64,000 nt of DNA from Nocardia salmonicida NBRC 13393. Its GTDB lineage: Bacteria; Actinomycetota; Actinomycetes; Mycobacteriales; Mycobacteriaceae. Every line of letters starts with the position of its first letter. Positions within the stretch are counted from its first letter, which is position 1. This document shows, one piece after another, positions 9,688 to 18,673 of the stretch. The position numbers and the translations under genes were made by a program. Under the pieces are notes generated by a model, which did no database searches, was not told the DNA's origin, and was given only the letters and a program-made list of their open reading frames with translations. The DNA is taken from NCBI RefSeq assembly GCF_001613085.1, contig NZ_BDBR01000002.1, forward strand, positions 310,001 through 374,000. The letters are read 5' to 3'.

Positions 9688-10967
9688 TGACCGATGTGAC
9701 CAGCCAGCCCGCGCCGACAGCCCCGCAACGCGATGTGACCGGTGATTCCATCACCTTGGATGGCGTCGTCAAGCGGTACAAGGGCCAGGACACGCCCGCT
9801 GTCGAGCGCCTCGACCTCGAGATCGACGCCGGCGACATCGTCGCGTTCGTCGGACCGTCGGGGTGTGGCAAGACGACCACGCTCAAGATGATCAACCGGC
9901 TGATCGAGCCGACCGAAGGGCGGATCTTCATCGGCGGCCGCGATGTCACCCGGGAGGATCCCGACAAGCTGCGGCAGTCGATCGGCTACGTCATCCAGTC
10001 CGGTGGCCTGTTCCCGCACTGGTCGGTCGCCAAGAACATCGGCGCGATCCCCCGGGTGCTCGGCTGGGACAAGAAGCGGATCGCCGAGCGCACCGACTAC
10101 CTTCTCGACCTGGTCGGTCTCGACCCGGCCACGTTCGCCGACCGGCTGCCCAAGGACATGTCCGGCGGCCAGCAGCAGCGCGTCGGCGTCGCCCGCGCGC
10201 TCGCGGCCGACCCGCCGGTGCTGCTGATGGACGAACCGTTCGGCGCGGTCGACCCGATCACCCGGGTTCGCCTGCAGGACAGTCTGATCGCGATCCAACA
10301 CGAACTCGGCAAGACCATCGTGATCGTCACCCACGATTTCGAGGAGGCCACCAAACTCGGCGACAAGGTGCTCATCCTGTCCGAAGGCGGGCATGTCGAG
10401 CAGTACGCGGCGCCGGAGGAGATCCTCACCGACCCGGCGACGCCGTTCGTGGAGGAATTCGTCGGATCCGGCGCGAAGCTGGCCTATCTCACGGTGTCTC
10501 GGGTGCGCGATGTGGAGGTCGACCCGGTGACCACCGCCAGGATCGGGGAATCCTCGCAGGTCGTGATCGGGCGGGCCGAAGCCGCGGGACACACCTGGGT
10601 GGTGGTCGTGGACGAGTCGGGTCGGCCGCGGTCGTGGCCGTCACTGACGGAAGTGGCGAGCAAGCCGGAGGTCTCGGACTATCTGGACCGCCGTCTGCCC
10701 GTGGTGGCCAAGTCCTCGACGCTCAACGACGCGCTCGACGCCATGCTCGCGGCGAGTCAGGGCGCCACCCTGGTCACCGATGGTCGCGGCGCCGTCGTCG
10801 GCTCGCTGAACATCGGCTCGGTGACCGATGTGATCCAGACCAAGCTCGCCGAGGGGCACGCCGCGGTCGAGGACTCGTCCTACGAAACCTATGTCGACGG
10901 TTCCGATCCCACGCCCACGCCGGTCGTCGCCGCCGACGACGAACCCGGATCGGTCGAACCGGCATGA
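9687..10967 (+). CDS. proV: Osmoprotectant ABC transporter, ATP-binding protein with CBS region
   Basis: A 426-residue ATPase of the ProV/OpuCA type that drives betaine or choline uptake. It shows Walker A GPSGCGKT at 56-63, the Q-loop YVIQSGGLFPH, the signature MSGGQQQRVGVARAL from residue 158, Walker B LLMDEPFG at about 178-185 and the switch His in IVTHDFEEA. The C-terminal third resembles a CBS-domain pair (for example LNDALDAMLAASQGATLVTD), which in OpuA-type ATPases senses ionic strength or c-di-AMP; that role is inferred. It overlaps both neighbours, by one base upstream and by ATGA downstream. Confidence 0.94.
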   Translation: MTDVTSQPAPTAPQRDVTGDSITLDGVVKRYKGQDTPAVERLDLEIDAGDIVAFVGPSGCGKTTTLKMINRLIEPTEGRIFIGGRDVTREDPDKLRQSIGYVIQSGGLFPHWSVAKNIGAIPRVLGWDKKRIAERTDYLLDLVGLDPATFADRLPKDMSGGQQQRVGVARALAADPPVLLMDEPFGAVDPITRVRLQDSLIAIQHELGKTIVIVTHDFEEATKLGDKVLILSEGGHVEQYAAPEEILTDPATPFVEEFVGSGAKLAYLTVSRVRDVEVDPVTTARIGESSQVVIGRAEAAGHTWVVVVDESGRPRSWPSLTEVASKPEVSDYLDRRLPVVAKSSTLNDALDAMLAASQGATLVTDGRGAVVGSLNIGSVTDVIQTKLAEGHAAVEDSSYETYVDGSDPTPTPVVAADDEPGSVEPA

Positions 10968-11701
10968 ACCGTCTGCGCCGGGTCCCGATCGACGTGTGGT
11001 TCGAACCGCTCATCATCGTGGTGATCGGCATCGGGTACGTGTTCTGGTATCAGTCCTCGACATTCACCCCGACCGAACAGGCCTCGCTCGGCTGGGCCAA
11101 TCTGCAGACCACAATCCTCGATCACATCCGTCTCACCGTGGTCGCCACACTGATCGTGGTGGTCGTCGCGATTCCGCTCGGTATCGCGCTGACCAGACCG
11201 GCGTTGCAGCGGTTCGAGCCGATCGCCGTGAACATCGCCAATGTCGGCCAGGCCGCGCCCGCCGTCGGTTTGCTCGTGCTGTTCACCTTCTGGCTCGGCA
11301 CCGGGTTCCGCACTGCGGTCGTCGGTCTCGTCGTCTACGCGATCCTGCCGATCCTGCAGAACACGATCGTCGGACTCCGACAGGTGGACCATCGCACCAT
11401 CGAGGCCGCGCGCGGTATCGGCTTCTCGGCCGGACGGACCCTCGCGCAGGTGGAGTTGCCGCTCGCGGTGCCGGTGATCCTCAACGGCGTGCGCACCGCG
11501 CTGGTCATCCTGGTCGGTACCGCGACGCTGAGTACCTTCATCGGTGCGACCAGCCTCGGCACCCTGATCACGACCGGTGTCACCCTGTTCTTGCCCAAGC
11601 TGCTCATCTCCGGCGCCGTGCTCGTCGGCCTGCTGGCGTTGATCATCGATTGGCTCGGCCGACTCGTCGAACTGGCCGCGACCCCACGAGGTGTCTCATG
11701 A
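10964..11701 (+). CDS. Osmoprotectant ABC transporter, permease 2
   Basis: A 245-residue second permease of the same transporter. A first transmembrane helix at about residues 14-30 is followed by five or six more and by the EAA loop EAARGIGFSAGRTLAQVELP. It differs from permease 1 in its extra N-terminal segment, typical of heterodimeric OpuB/OpuC systems. Start and stop each overlap the neighbouring genes by ATGA, placing it firmly inside the operon between the ATPase and the binding protein. Confidence 0.92.
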   Translation: MNRLRRVPIDVWFEPLIIVVIGIGYVFWYQSSTFTPTEQASLGWANLQTTILDHIRLTVVATLIVVVVAIPLGIALTRPALQRFEPIAVNIANVGQAAPAVGLLVLFTFWLGTGFRTAVVGLVVYAILPILQNTIVGLRQVDHRTIEAARGIGFSAGRTLAQVELPLAVPVILNGVRTALVILVGTATLSTFIGATSLGTLITTGVTLFLPKLLISGAVLVGLLALIIDWLGRLVELAATPRGVS

Positions 11702-12669
11702 GGCGAGTCCCGTTGATTTCCGCGCTGGTCGCGACGATGTCGCTGCTCGTCGGCTGTGGGCTGGTGAGCTCGTCGGGCACCTTCCACGAGGCGAGCCTGC
11801 CCGACGGCGAACGTCCCCTCGACGGCGCGAAGTTGGTCGTCACCTCGAAGAGCTTTACCGAGGGTGTGGTGCTCGGCAAGATCACTGCCACCTACCTGGC
11901 CGCGGCGGGTGCCTCGGTCACCGACCTGACGGGCGCTCCGGGTTCGGCCTCGTCTCGGCAGGCCCAGCTCAACGGCGACGCCGACGTGCTGTGGGAATAC
12001 ACCGGCACCGGCTGGGTCAACTATCACAACGAGACCGAGACGATCGCGGACCCGCAGGAGCTCTGGCAGCGCGTCCACGATGTCGAAAAGCGTGATCACA
12101 ACCTCGAATGGCTTCCCCCGGCTAATTTCAACGACACCTACGCCTTCGGTGCGTCGACCCCGACCGCGCAGCGACTCGGCGTGAAGTCGCTCTCGGATGT
12201 GGCCGCGCTACCGGTCGCCGAACGTACCTTCTGCGTCGACGACGAATTCTTCAGTCGCTCGGACGGTTTCATTCCGATGCTGCAGAAATACGGCATGCCC
12301 TACAACGATCCCAACGGTGTCCCCGTGGGCAACGTCACCCGGATGGACGCCGGCGTCGTCTACACCGCGACCGCGAAAGGCGAGCCCTGCCATTTCGGCA
12401 TGGTCTACACCACCGACGGCCGCGTCAAGAACCTGAATCTGGTGGTCCTGGACGACGACAAGAAATTCTTCCTCCCCTACAGCGGCACCGCGGTCGTCCG
12501 CGGCGCCGTCCTCGACGCCGACCCCGAACTGCGCGAGCTCCTCGGCACCATCTCCGAGCTCCTCACCGACGACCTGATGCGAGAACTCAACGGCCGAGTC
12601 GACATCGACGGAGAAGACCCCGCCGACGTCGCCTACGACTGGCTGAAGAGCGCGAACCTCATCGAATAG
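11698..12669 (+). CDS. proX: Osmoprotectant ABC transporter, substrate-binding lipoprotein
   Basis: A 323-residue extracytoplasmic solute-binding lipoprotein of the OpuAC/ProX family. The signal peptide ends in a lipobox with Cys20 (LLVGC), so the mature protein is membrane-anchored. The mature part begins the family fold with KLVVTSKSFTEGVVLGKI, then GSASSRQAQLNGDADVLWEY. Aromatic residues such as W and Y in ADVLWEYTGTGW are of the kind that cage quaternary ammonium groups in this family. It ends the operon; a weak five-base-pair hairpin (GGCCC/GGGCC) follows the stop codon. Confidence 0.92.
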   Translation: MRRVPLISALVATMSLLVGCGLVSSSGTFHEASLPDGERPLDGAKLVVTSKSFTEGVVLGKITATYLAAAGASVTDLTGAPGSASSRQAQLNGDADVLWEYTGTGWVNYHNETETIADPQELWQRVHDVEKRDHNLEWLPPANFNDTYAFGASTPTAQRLGVKSLSDVAALPVAERTFCVDDEFFSRSDGFIPMLQKYGMPYNDPNGVPVGNVTRMDAGVVYTATAKGEPCHFGMVYTTDGRVKNLNLVVLDDDKKFFLPYSGTAVVRGAVLDADPELRELLGTISELLTDDLMRELNGRVDIDGEDPADVAYDWLKSANLIE

Positions 12670-12743
12670 TGTTGTCGGCCCGCACAGGTGGGCCCGGTGT
12701 AAAAGAAGTGTCGATACGATCGGCGCAGGTCTAGGCTCTCGAC

Positions 12744-13442
12744 GTGTCCCAGAATGCCCTCACCGACGTGATTCGCTTCGATCCGATGCCGGACCCGCGG
12801 CCGATCGATGAGCCGTGGCCGGAGCTGACGTGGCCTGTTCCCGTGGATGCCGAACTCGTCGGCGAGGCGGTGCGGTTGAACCCGGTCGATCCTTCAGCGG
12901 ACGCCGCCGAGTTGTTCGCGGTGCTCGATCACGATGCCGTGTGGGCGCTTCTTCCTTTTCGCTTACGTGATCGGCAGCAGCTGGAAGAGTTCCTCGATTC
13001 GTGGCACGCAACGTCCGACCGCCATCTGTGGGTTGTCCGGACGCGGCGGGCCGTCGCGGGCTTTCCTGCCGGTGCGATCGTCGGGATGACCGCCTATCTC
13101 GAAACCCGTGCGCGTGACGCGCGGTTGGAGATCGGCGCCACCCTCTACACGCCGCCGGTATGGGGCGGTGCGGTGAATCCGGAGGCCAAGTTCCTGCTGC
13201 TCCAGTATGCGTTCGATACGCTGGGCGCCGGTCGTGTCGAGCTCAAGACAGATGTCCGCAATCACCGTTCCCAGCAGGCCATCTCCCGCCTCGGCGCCCA
13301 GTACGAGGGCACTCTGCGCCGCCATTCCCGGCGTGCCGACGGCACTGTCCGCGACTCTGTGCTGTTCTCGATCACCGTCGAAGACTGGCCCGACGTTCGC
13401 GCGCGCCTTGTCGCCCGGCTCCGCGACCCAGGCCACCGCTGA
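12744..13442 (+). CDS. GNAT-family N-acetyltransferase (RimJ/RimL-like)
   Basis: A 232-residue acetyltransferase of the GNAT superfamily, closest in look to the RimJ/RimL type that acetylates protein N-termini or small amines. The core runs from about residue 45; VWGGAVNPEAKFLLLQYAFDT contains the region before the acetyl-CoA pyrophosphate loop, and GAGRVELKTDVRNHRSQ followed by AISRLGAQYEG is the characteristic C-terminal RimJ/RimL signature. It starts with a GTG at 12744. A large inverted repeat follows its stop, separating it from convergent cydB. Confidence 0.87.
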   Translation: MSQNALTDVIRFDPMPDPRPIDEPWPELTWPVPVDAELVGEAVRLNPVDPSADAAELFAVLDHDAVWALLPFRLRDRQQLEEFLDSWHATSDRHLWVVRTRRAVAGFPAGAIVGMTAYLETRARDARLEIGATLYTPPVWGGAVNPEAKFLLLQYAFDTLGAGRVELKTDVRNHRSQQAISRLGAQYEGTLRRHSRRADGTVRDSVLFSITVEDWPDVRARLVARLRDPGHR

Positions 13443-13470
13443 GGGGATTCCAGCGGGGTCGATGCGGGCG

Positions 13471-13535
13471 CCCACAACGCGCCGCGCGCGCCACGGCACT
13501 GTGGGTGCCATGACGCGCGCGGCGAATGTTGTGGG
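13471..13535. terminator. Large imperfect hairpin between convergent genes
   Basis: Left arm CCCACAACGCGCCGCGCGCG pairs with a right arm ending in GCGCGCGGCGAATGTTGTGGG apart from a two-base bulge. The loop holds a second hairpin (GGCAC/GTGCC). It lies exactly between the 3' ends of the GNAT gene and cydB, which suggests a bidirectional terminator without a U-tract. The structure is seen; function is inferred. Confidence 0.55.
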
Positions 13536-13543
13536 CGGAAGAC

Positions 13544-14566
13544 CTATTTCGTGAGGGGCAGCCCGGTCGGTTCGGGGATCTGTTCCACGGTCAGACGTTT
13601 GCGGAAGACCCAGTAGGTCCAGCCCTGGTAGATCAGAACCACCGGGGTGCACAGCACCGCTGCCCAGCTCATCACCTGGAGGGTGTAGTGACTGGACGAG
13701 GCGTTGTAGATGGTCAGGTCGAAGGCGGAGTCGATGGTGGAGGGCATGACGTTCGGGTACAGCGAGCCCACCAGCAGGACGGTGGCCGAGGCGATCGTGA
13801 GCGTGGTGCCGATGAAGGCCCAGCCGTCACGGCCCGCGACGGTGGCGCCACCGGCGACGACAAGGCCGAGTACCGCGGTGCCGAGAGCGCCCCAGGTCCA
13901 GCCGGAGCCGTAGGCAAGCTGGGTCCACAGCCCGAACCCGCCGACGATCACCACCGTGGGCACGAACAGGATCCGGACGCACGTGCGGGCATCGTCGCGG
14001 ACCTCGCCACCGGTCTTGAGCGCCAGGAAGATCGCGCCGTGCAGGGCGAACAGGATCGCCGTGGTGGCCGCGCCGAGCAGCGCGTAGGGGCTGAGCAGAT
14101 CCCACACCGAGCCGACGACCTGGCGCTTCTCGTTCAGCGGCACACCGCGCACGAGGTTGGCGAACACCCAGCCCCATGCCAGTGCCGGAATCCACGAGCC
14201 GATGCCGATGCCGATGTCGCACCAGGACCGCCACTTCGGCGAGTTGATCTTCGATCGCCACTCGATGGCGCAGATCCGCAGGATCAAGGCGACCAACAGC
14301 AGTAGCAGGGCCAGGTAGAACCCGGAGAACAAGCTCGCGTACCACTCCGGAAACGCCGCGAACATCGCACCGCCCGCGGTGATCAGCCACACTTCGTTGC
14401 CGTCCCAGACCGGGCCGATCGTGTTGAGCACGACGCGCCTGCGCGCATCCGAACCCTTGCCCAGGATCGGCATCAGCATGCCGACACCGAAGTCGAAGCC
14501 CTCGAGAATGAAGTAGCCGGTGAACAGCACGCCGACCAACACGAACCAGAATTGCTGCAGACTCAT
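13544..14566 (-). CDS. cydB: Cytochrome bd ubiquinol/menaquinol oxidase subunit II
   Basis: A 340-residue integral membrane subunit of the bd-type quinol oxidase, which works at low oxygen. The N-terminus LQQFWFVLVGVLFTGYFILEG and the following FDFGVGMLMP and GPVWDGNEVWL segments are CydB hallmarks, and about eight to nine hydrophobic helices can be counted. It lies nine bases after cydA on the same strand. No cydDC genes for assembly are next to it, unlike mycobacterial cydABDC clusters, so those must be elsewhere. Confidence 0.96.
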   Translation of the reverse strand: MSLQQFWFVLVGVLFTGYFILEGFDFGVGMLMPILGKGSDARRRVVLNTIGPVWDGNEVWLITAGGAMFAAFPEWYASLFSGFYLALLLLLVALILRICAIEWRSKINSPKWRSWCDIGIGIGSWIPALAWGWVFANLVRGVPLNEKRQVVGSVWDLLSPYALLGAATTAILFALHGAIFLALKTGGEVRDDARTCVRILFVPTVVIVGGFGLWTQLAYGSGWTWGALGTAVLGLVVAGGATVAGRDGWAFIGTTLTIASATVLLVGSLYPNVMPSTIDSAFDLTIYNASSSHYTLQVMSWAAVLCTPVVLIYQGWTYWVFRKRLTVEQIPEPTGLPLTK

Positions 14567-14575
14567 CGTCGTCTC

Positions 14576-16084
14576 CTAGTACGCGAAGGACAGCGGCTCG
14601 ACGGGTTCGGCGCGGTGCCTACCGCCACCGCCGTCGTCATCGGGACCGGACTCGTCATCGGACGCCGTCGGCCCCGGCTCGGGCCCGACCACGGTGTAGC
14701 GGTGCATCAGGTAGTACCAGACCACGGCCAGTGCGCCGTAGAGCAACGTGAAAACCGCGAGGGAGAAGATCACCGTCCCCGGCGCATGATCGGAGACACC
14801 CTGCGCCACGGTCATACGAATGGTCGTGTCGCCGGTCAGATTCGGCACCACCACCCACGGCTGCCGTCCCATCTCGGTGAAGACCCAGCCCGCGCTGTTG
14901 GCCAGGAAGGGAGTAGGGATGGCGATCAGACACAGCCAGGAGAACCAGCGCTTGTCGGGTACTCGGCCACCGCGGGTCATCCAGAGACCGGCGAGCAGCA
15001 ACAGCGCAGGTCCGGCCAGCAAGCCGATCATGCCGCGGAAGCCCCAATAGGTGACGAAGAGATTCGGCCGGTAATTGCCGGGCCCGTAGTCCTGCACGTA
15101 GGACGCCTGCAGATCCTCCACGCCCTGCAACGTGACGCCGGTGAACTTGCCCTCGGCCAGGAACGGCAGCACGTACGGAACTTCCAGTAGATGCGTGACA
15201 CTGTCGCAGTTGTTGTGCGTGCCGACGGTGAGGATCGAGAACTTCGGATCGGTTTGGGTGTGGCACAGCGATTCCGCCGACGCCATCTTCATCGGCTGCT
15301 GATCGAACATGATCTTGCCCTGGATGTCGCCGGTCACCCCCACCACGACGATCGATGCGGCGATGACCCACATCCCTGCCCGGGCCGCCGGTCGCCACAT
15401 GATCCTGGCTTCGTCGAGTTTCGTGGCATCACCGCTGCGCGCGTTGCGCACCATGAACCACCCGGCGATGCCGACGACGAAGGTCGCCGCGGTCAGGAAC
15501 GCGCCGGCGACCACGTGCGGAAATGCCGCGAGGGTGGTGTTGTTGGTGAGCAGCGCCCAGATGCTGTCCAGCTCGGCGCGTCCGGTGTCGGGGTTGTACT
15601 TCGCGCCGACCGGGTGCTGCATGAACGAGTTGGCCGCGATGATGAAGTACGCCGAGGCGTTGACGCCGAAGGCGACGATCCAGATCGTCGCGAGGTGAAC
15701 GAGTTTGGGTAATCGGGTCCAGCCGAAGATCCACAATCCGAGGAATGTCGACTCCAGGAAGAAAGCGACCAGCGCTTCGAATGCCAGCGGCGCACCGAAG
15801 ACGTCGCCGACGAATCGGGAGTACTCACTCCAGTTCATCCCGAATTGGAATTCCTGCACGATGCCGGTGGCGACGCCGATGGCGAAGTTGATCAGGAACA
15901 GTTTTCCGAAGAACTTCGTGAGCCGATACCAGTGTTCTTTTCCGGTGATCACCCACGCCGTCTGCATTCCCGCTACGAGCGGTGCCAGTCCGATGGTGAG
16001 CGGGACGAAGATGAAGTGGTAGACCGTGGTGATACCGAACTGCCATCTGGAGACATCCAGTGTGCTCATTGCCAGCGAACTCAT
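14576..16084 (-). CDS. cydA: Cytochrome bd ubiquinol/menaquinol oxidase subunit I
   Basis: The 502-residue haem-bearing subunit of bd oxidase. The N-terminal RWQFGITTVYHFIFVPLTIG carries the high-spin haem histidine; AAFPHVVAGAFL contains a further haem ligand region; EMGRQPWVV is the conserved segment after the Q-loop. The start is the ATG at 16082-16084 because AGGAG lies eight bases upstream; a further in-frame ATG at 16102 lacks such a site. The C-terminus is extended by a cytoplasmic acidic, glycine-rich tail (DDESGPDDDGGGG) that has no counterpart in E. coli CydA. Confidence 0.96.
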   Translation of the reverse strand: MSSLAMSTLDVSRWQFGITTVYHFIFVPLTIGLAPLVAGMQTAWVITGKEHWYRLTKFFGKLFLINFAIGVATGIVQEFQFGMNWSEYSRFVGDVFGAPLAFEALVAFFLESTFLGLWIFGWTRLPKLVHLATIWIVAFGVNASAYFIIAANSFMQHPVGAKYNPDTGRAELDSIWALLTNNTTLAAFPHVVAGAFLTAATFVVGIAGWFMVRNARSGDATKLDEARIMWRPAARAGMWVIAASIVVVGVTGDIQGKIMFDQQPMKMASAESLCHTQTDPKFSILTVGTHNNCDSVTHLLEVPYVLPFLAEGKFTGVTLQGVEDLQASYVQDYGPGNYRPNLFVTYWGFRGMIGLLAGPALLLLAGLWMTRGGRVPDKRWFSWLCLIAIPTPFLANSAGWVFTEMGRQPWVVVPNLTGDTTIRMTVAQGVSDHAPGTVIFSLAVFTLLYGALAVVWYYLMHRYTVVGPEPGPTASDDESGPDDDGGGGRHRAEPVEPLSFAY

Positions 16085-16334
16085 CGTCGGATCTCCTGCC
16101 ATCGCAGTGAACTGTTGCCGAACCGCTTGCTGTCTGAGTCGAGATGAAATGGATGCTGACGTGCTACGGCACCGCTTCGGCGCACATGACGGCGGTTGTC
16201 GCTTCGCCCGGCAGGTCGACGAGTTCGTCTACGCCCGCGGCGAATTCCGGTGTCTGCAGGTAATTCGCGTACGCGCGGAACGACGCGTTGCGTCAGCACT
16301 GCTCGATCCTAGGTGACGAGGTCGCGAATTCCGG

Positions 16335-17078
16335 TCAGGACTCGGCGATCGTCTTCGCCCGGAGCAGTATGTCTTCGATCATCGCGGGATTCACCTTTCC
16401 CGTGGCAGTATTGCGCTGGCTCACGTGGTAACTACCGAGCACAGTGACCGACCGGCCGTCGGGATGGGTGATGACGACTTGCGCGCCGTGGGTGAATCGT
16501 GGACGCGGACGGGGCACATTCCAGTCGCCTGCGGAAAGGACGGTGAACAGGGCCTGCCAGCCGAAGCCGCCGAGGACGACGATCACCCGAAGCGTCGAGC
16601 CGAGCAGTTCCAATTCCCGGCTGAGGAAAGGCGCGCAGCGGCGCCGCTCCTCGGGTGTCGGCTTGTTCTCCGGCGGGGCGCAGTGCACCGGTGCGGTGAG
16701 CCGGGTATCCAGCAGTTCGATGCCATCGTCGAGGCTCACCGGATGCGCGCCGGTCGCCGATCCGACCGCGTGCAGCGCACCGAACAGGACGTTGCCGCTC
16801 GGGTCGCCGGTGAACATGCGCCCGGTGCGATTGCCGCCGTGGGCGGCGGGGGCGAGGCCGACCACGAGAATTCGAGCGTCGGCGGGCCCGAAACCGGGTA
16901 CCGGCCGACCCCAGTACTCTTCGTCGCGGAAGGCTGCCCGTTTGACGACGGCGACTTCTTCGCGCCAGGCGACGAGTCGGGGGCAGGCGCGGCAGGTGGA
17001 AACCAAGCGATCGAGTGCGGCGATATCGGGAGCGATTTCTGCCGCCCACGGGGCCTTTTCCGGATCCTCGCCGGTCAT
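16335..17078 (-). CDS. udgB: Uracil-DNA glycosylase, UdgB (family 5) type
   Basis: A 247-residue DNA repair glycosylase that removes uracil and related deaminated bases. Motif A is GLAPAAHGGNRTGR at residues 74-87, the form typical of family 5 enzymes, which lack the Asp/Asn catalyst of family 1. Motif B is SYHVSQRN near the C-terminus, with Val where Pro is more usual. The cysteines for the [4Fe-4S] cluster are C29 and C32 plus two in the middle (VHC and RRRC, about 16 residues apart). It is a single gene divergent from the carboxylesterase gene. Confidence 0.92.
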   Translation of the reverse strand: MTGEDPEKAPWAAEIAPDIAALDRLVSTCRACPRLVAWREEVAVVKRAAFRDEEYWGRPVPGFGPADARILVVGLAPAAHGGNRTGRMFTGDPSGNVLFGALHAVGSATGAHPVSLDDGIELLDTRLTAPVHCAPPENKPTPEERRRCAPFLSRELELLGSTLRVIVVLGGFGWQALFTVLSAGDWNVPRPRPRFTHGAQVVITHPDGRSVTVLGSYHVSQRNTATGKVNPAMIEDILLRAKTIAES

Positions 17079-17173
17079 CGGCTCAGTCTAGTCCGCGGCG
17101 TGGTTGCGGCTTCGGAAAAGTTCGCCGACCGAACCAGCTGCGCGGTACCGTCGGTACCACGTACATTCGAGGG

Positions 17174-18673
17174 ATGTTGTCCACCGAGATCGTGAGCGCC
17201 GACGGAGTCGTGCGCGGTCGTGCGGGTCGTCGAATCGCCCGCTGGCGTGCCCTGCCCTACGCGGCCCCACCCATCGGAGCGTTGCGGTTGCGTGCGCCCC
17301 AGCCCGTTCGGCCGTGGACGGGGGTCCGGTCGGCGACCGAGTTCGGTTACGCCGCCGTGCAGAATCCGAACGGTGCCCGCATCGGCCCGCGAACCTGGCA
17401 ACCCACCGGGGAGGATTGCCTGACGCTCAATGTCACCGCGCCTGCGACGCCGTCGGCCACCCCGCGCCCGGTCATGGTGTTCTTCCATGGTGGCGGATAC
17501 CTGATCGGCACGTCGAGCATGTATTCCGGCGCACGGTTGGCCGCGCGCGGTGACGTGATCGTGGTGTCGGTGAACTACCGCCTCGGCGCGCTCGGGTATG
17601 TCGACTTCAGCGAATTCTCCACGGCTGACAGACCTTTCGAGTCGAACCTCGGACTTCGCGATCAGGTCGCGGCGCTGGAATGGGTACGTCGCAATATCGC
17701 CGCGTTCGGCGGTGACCCCGACAACGTCACCATCTTCGGCGAATCGGCCGGTGCGCACGCGGTGGTCAGCCTGCTGGCGACGCCCGCCGCGCGCGGTCTG
17801 TTCCATCGGGCGATCGCGCAGAGCGCCCCCGCTGACTGGACCTCGACACCGGAGGAGGCGCGTCGCTTCGCCCGTCGCTGCCTGGACCGGCTCGGCGCCA
17901 CCCCTGCCGACGCCGCGACCGTGCTGAGCACCGTGTCCGCGAAGGACCTGTGCCGGGCGGGTGACCGTGCGCTCGGTCGTTCGCTGCGCGAGGAGCCGGG
18001 CAGCTTTCCCTACGCCCCTGTCGCGGACGGCGACTTCCTCCCGGAGATGCCCCTGGACGCGATCGCGGCGGGCCGCGCACATCCGGTGCCGTTGATCATC
18101 GGCACCAACCGCGACGAGGCGACGCTGTTCCAGCGCTTCGCCAAGTCGGTGCCACACACCCCCCAGCAACTCAGCACCATTTTCGACCGCTACGAGCCGG
18201 GCGCCGAAAAGCGGGTGACCAGCAGCTACCCCGGGTATCCGGCGGCGCGAACCGCAGTACGGGTCGGCGGCGACCATCTGTTCCTACGGCCAACGTTGGC
18301 CGTGCTCGAAGGCCACAGCAAATACGCCCCCACCTACGCCTACCGGTACGACTACGCCCCCCGCGCGCTGCACCTGGCGGGCTTCGGCGCTACCCATGCG
18401 CTCGACCTGGTCCCCGTCTTCGGCTGGGTCGACGGCCCCGTCGGGCGCGCGATGACCGCAGCCGGTGGCAGGCGGGCCTTCCTCGCGGTCCAGGATTACA
18501 TCCAGGACAACTGGCTCAGCTTCGCCCGCACCGGCCAACCGCTGGCGCCGTGGTCGCCCTACACCGCGGAACGCCGCACCACCTCCATCATCGACCATCC
18601 GCCGCGCGTCCTGGTCGACCCCGAGTCCGCGCAACGTGAAGCGTGGCAAGGCATTCGGAAGTGTGAAGCATGA
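17174..18673 (+). CDS. Type B carboxylesterase
   Basis: A 499-residue alpha/beta-hydrolase of the carboxylesterase/para-nitrobenzyl esterase family. It shows [11 protein letters not shown], the oxyanion hole in [11 protein letters not shown], the nucleophile elbow FGESAGAH and the distal His region [15 protein letters not shown]. No signal peptide is visible, so it is probably cytosolic. The ATG at 17174 has GAGGG immediately before it. Its stop overlaps the start of the carboxylic acid reductase gene as ATGA, so the two are translated together; cleavage of an ester would give the carboxylate that the reductase uses. The physiological ester is unknown. Confidence 0.92.
   Translation: MLSTEIVSADGVVRGRAGRRIARWRALPYAAPPIGALRLRAPQPVRPWTGVRSATEFGYAAVQNPNGARIGPRTWQPTGEDCLTLNVTAPATPSATPRPVMVFFHGGGYLIGTSSMYSGARLAARGDVIVVSVNYRLGALGYVDFSEFSTADRPFESNLGLRDQVAALEWVRRNIAAFGGDPDNVTIFGESAGAHAVVSLLATPAARGLFHRAIAQSAPADWTSTPEEARRFARRCLDRLGATPADAATVLSTVSAKDLCRAGDRALGRSLREEPGSFPYAPVADGDFLPEMPLDAIAAGRAHPVPLIIGTNRDEATLFQRFAKSVPHTPQQLSTIFDRYEPGAEKRVTSSYPGYPAARTAVRVGGDHLFLRPTLAVLEGHSKYAPTYAYRYDYAPRALHLAGFGATHALDLVPVFGWVDGPVGRAMTAAGGRRAFLAVQDYIQDNWLSFARTGQPLAPWSPYTAERRTTSIIDHPPRVLVDPESAQREAWQGIRKCEA

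Noticed and set aside
13544..17078. cydDC assembly genes expected near cydAB
   Set aside because: The next gene is a uracil-DNA glycosylase; no ABC transporter genes are present here.
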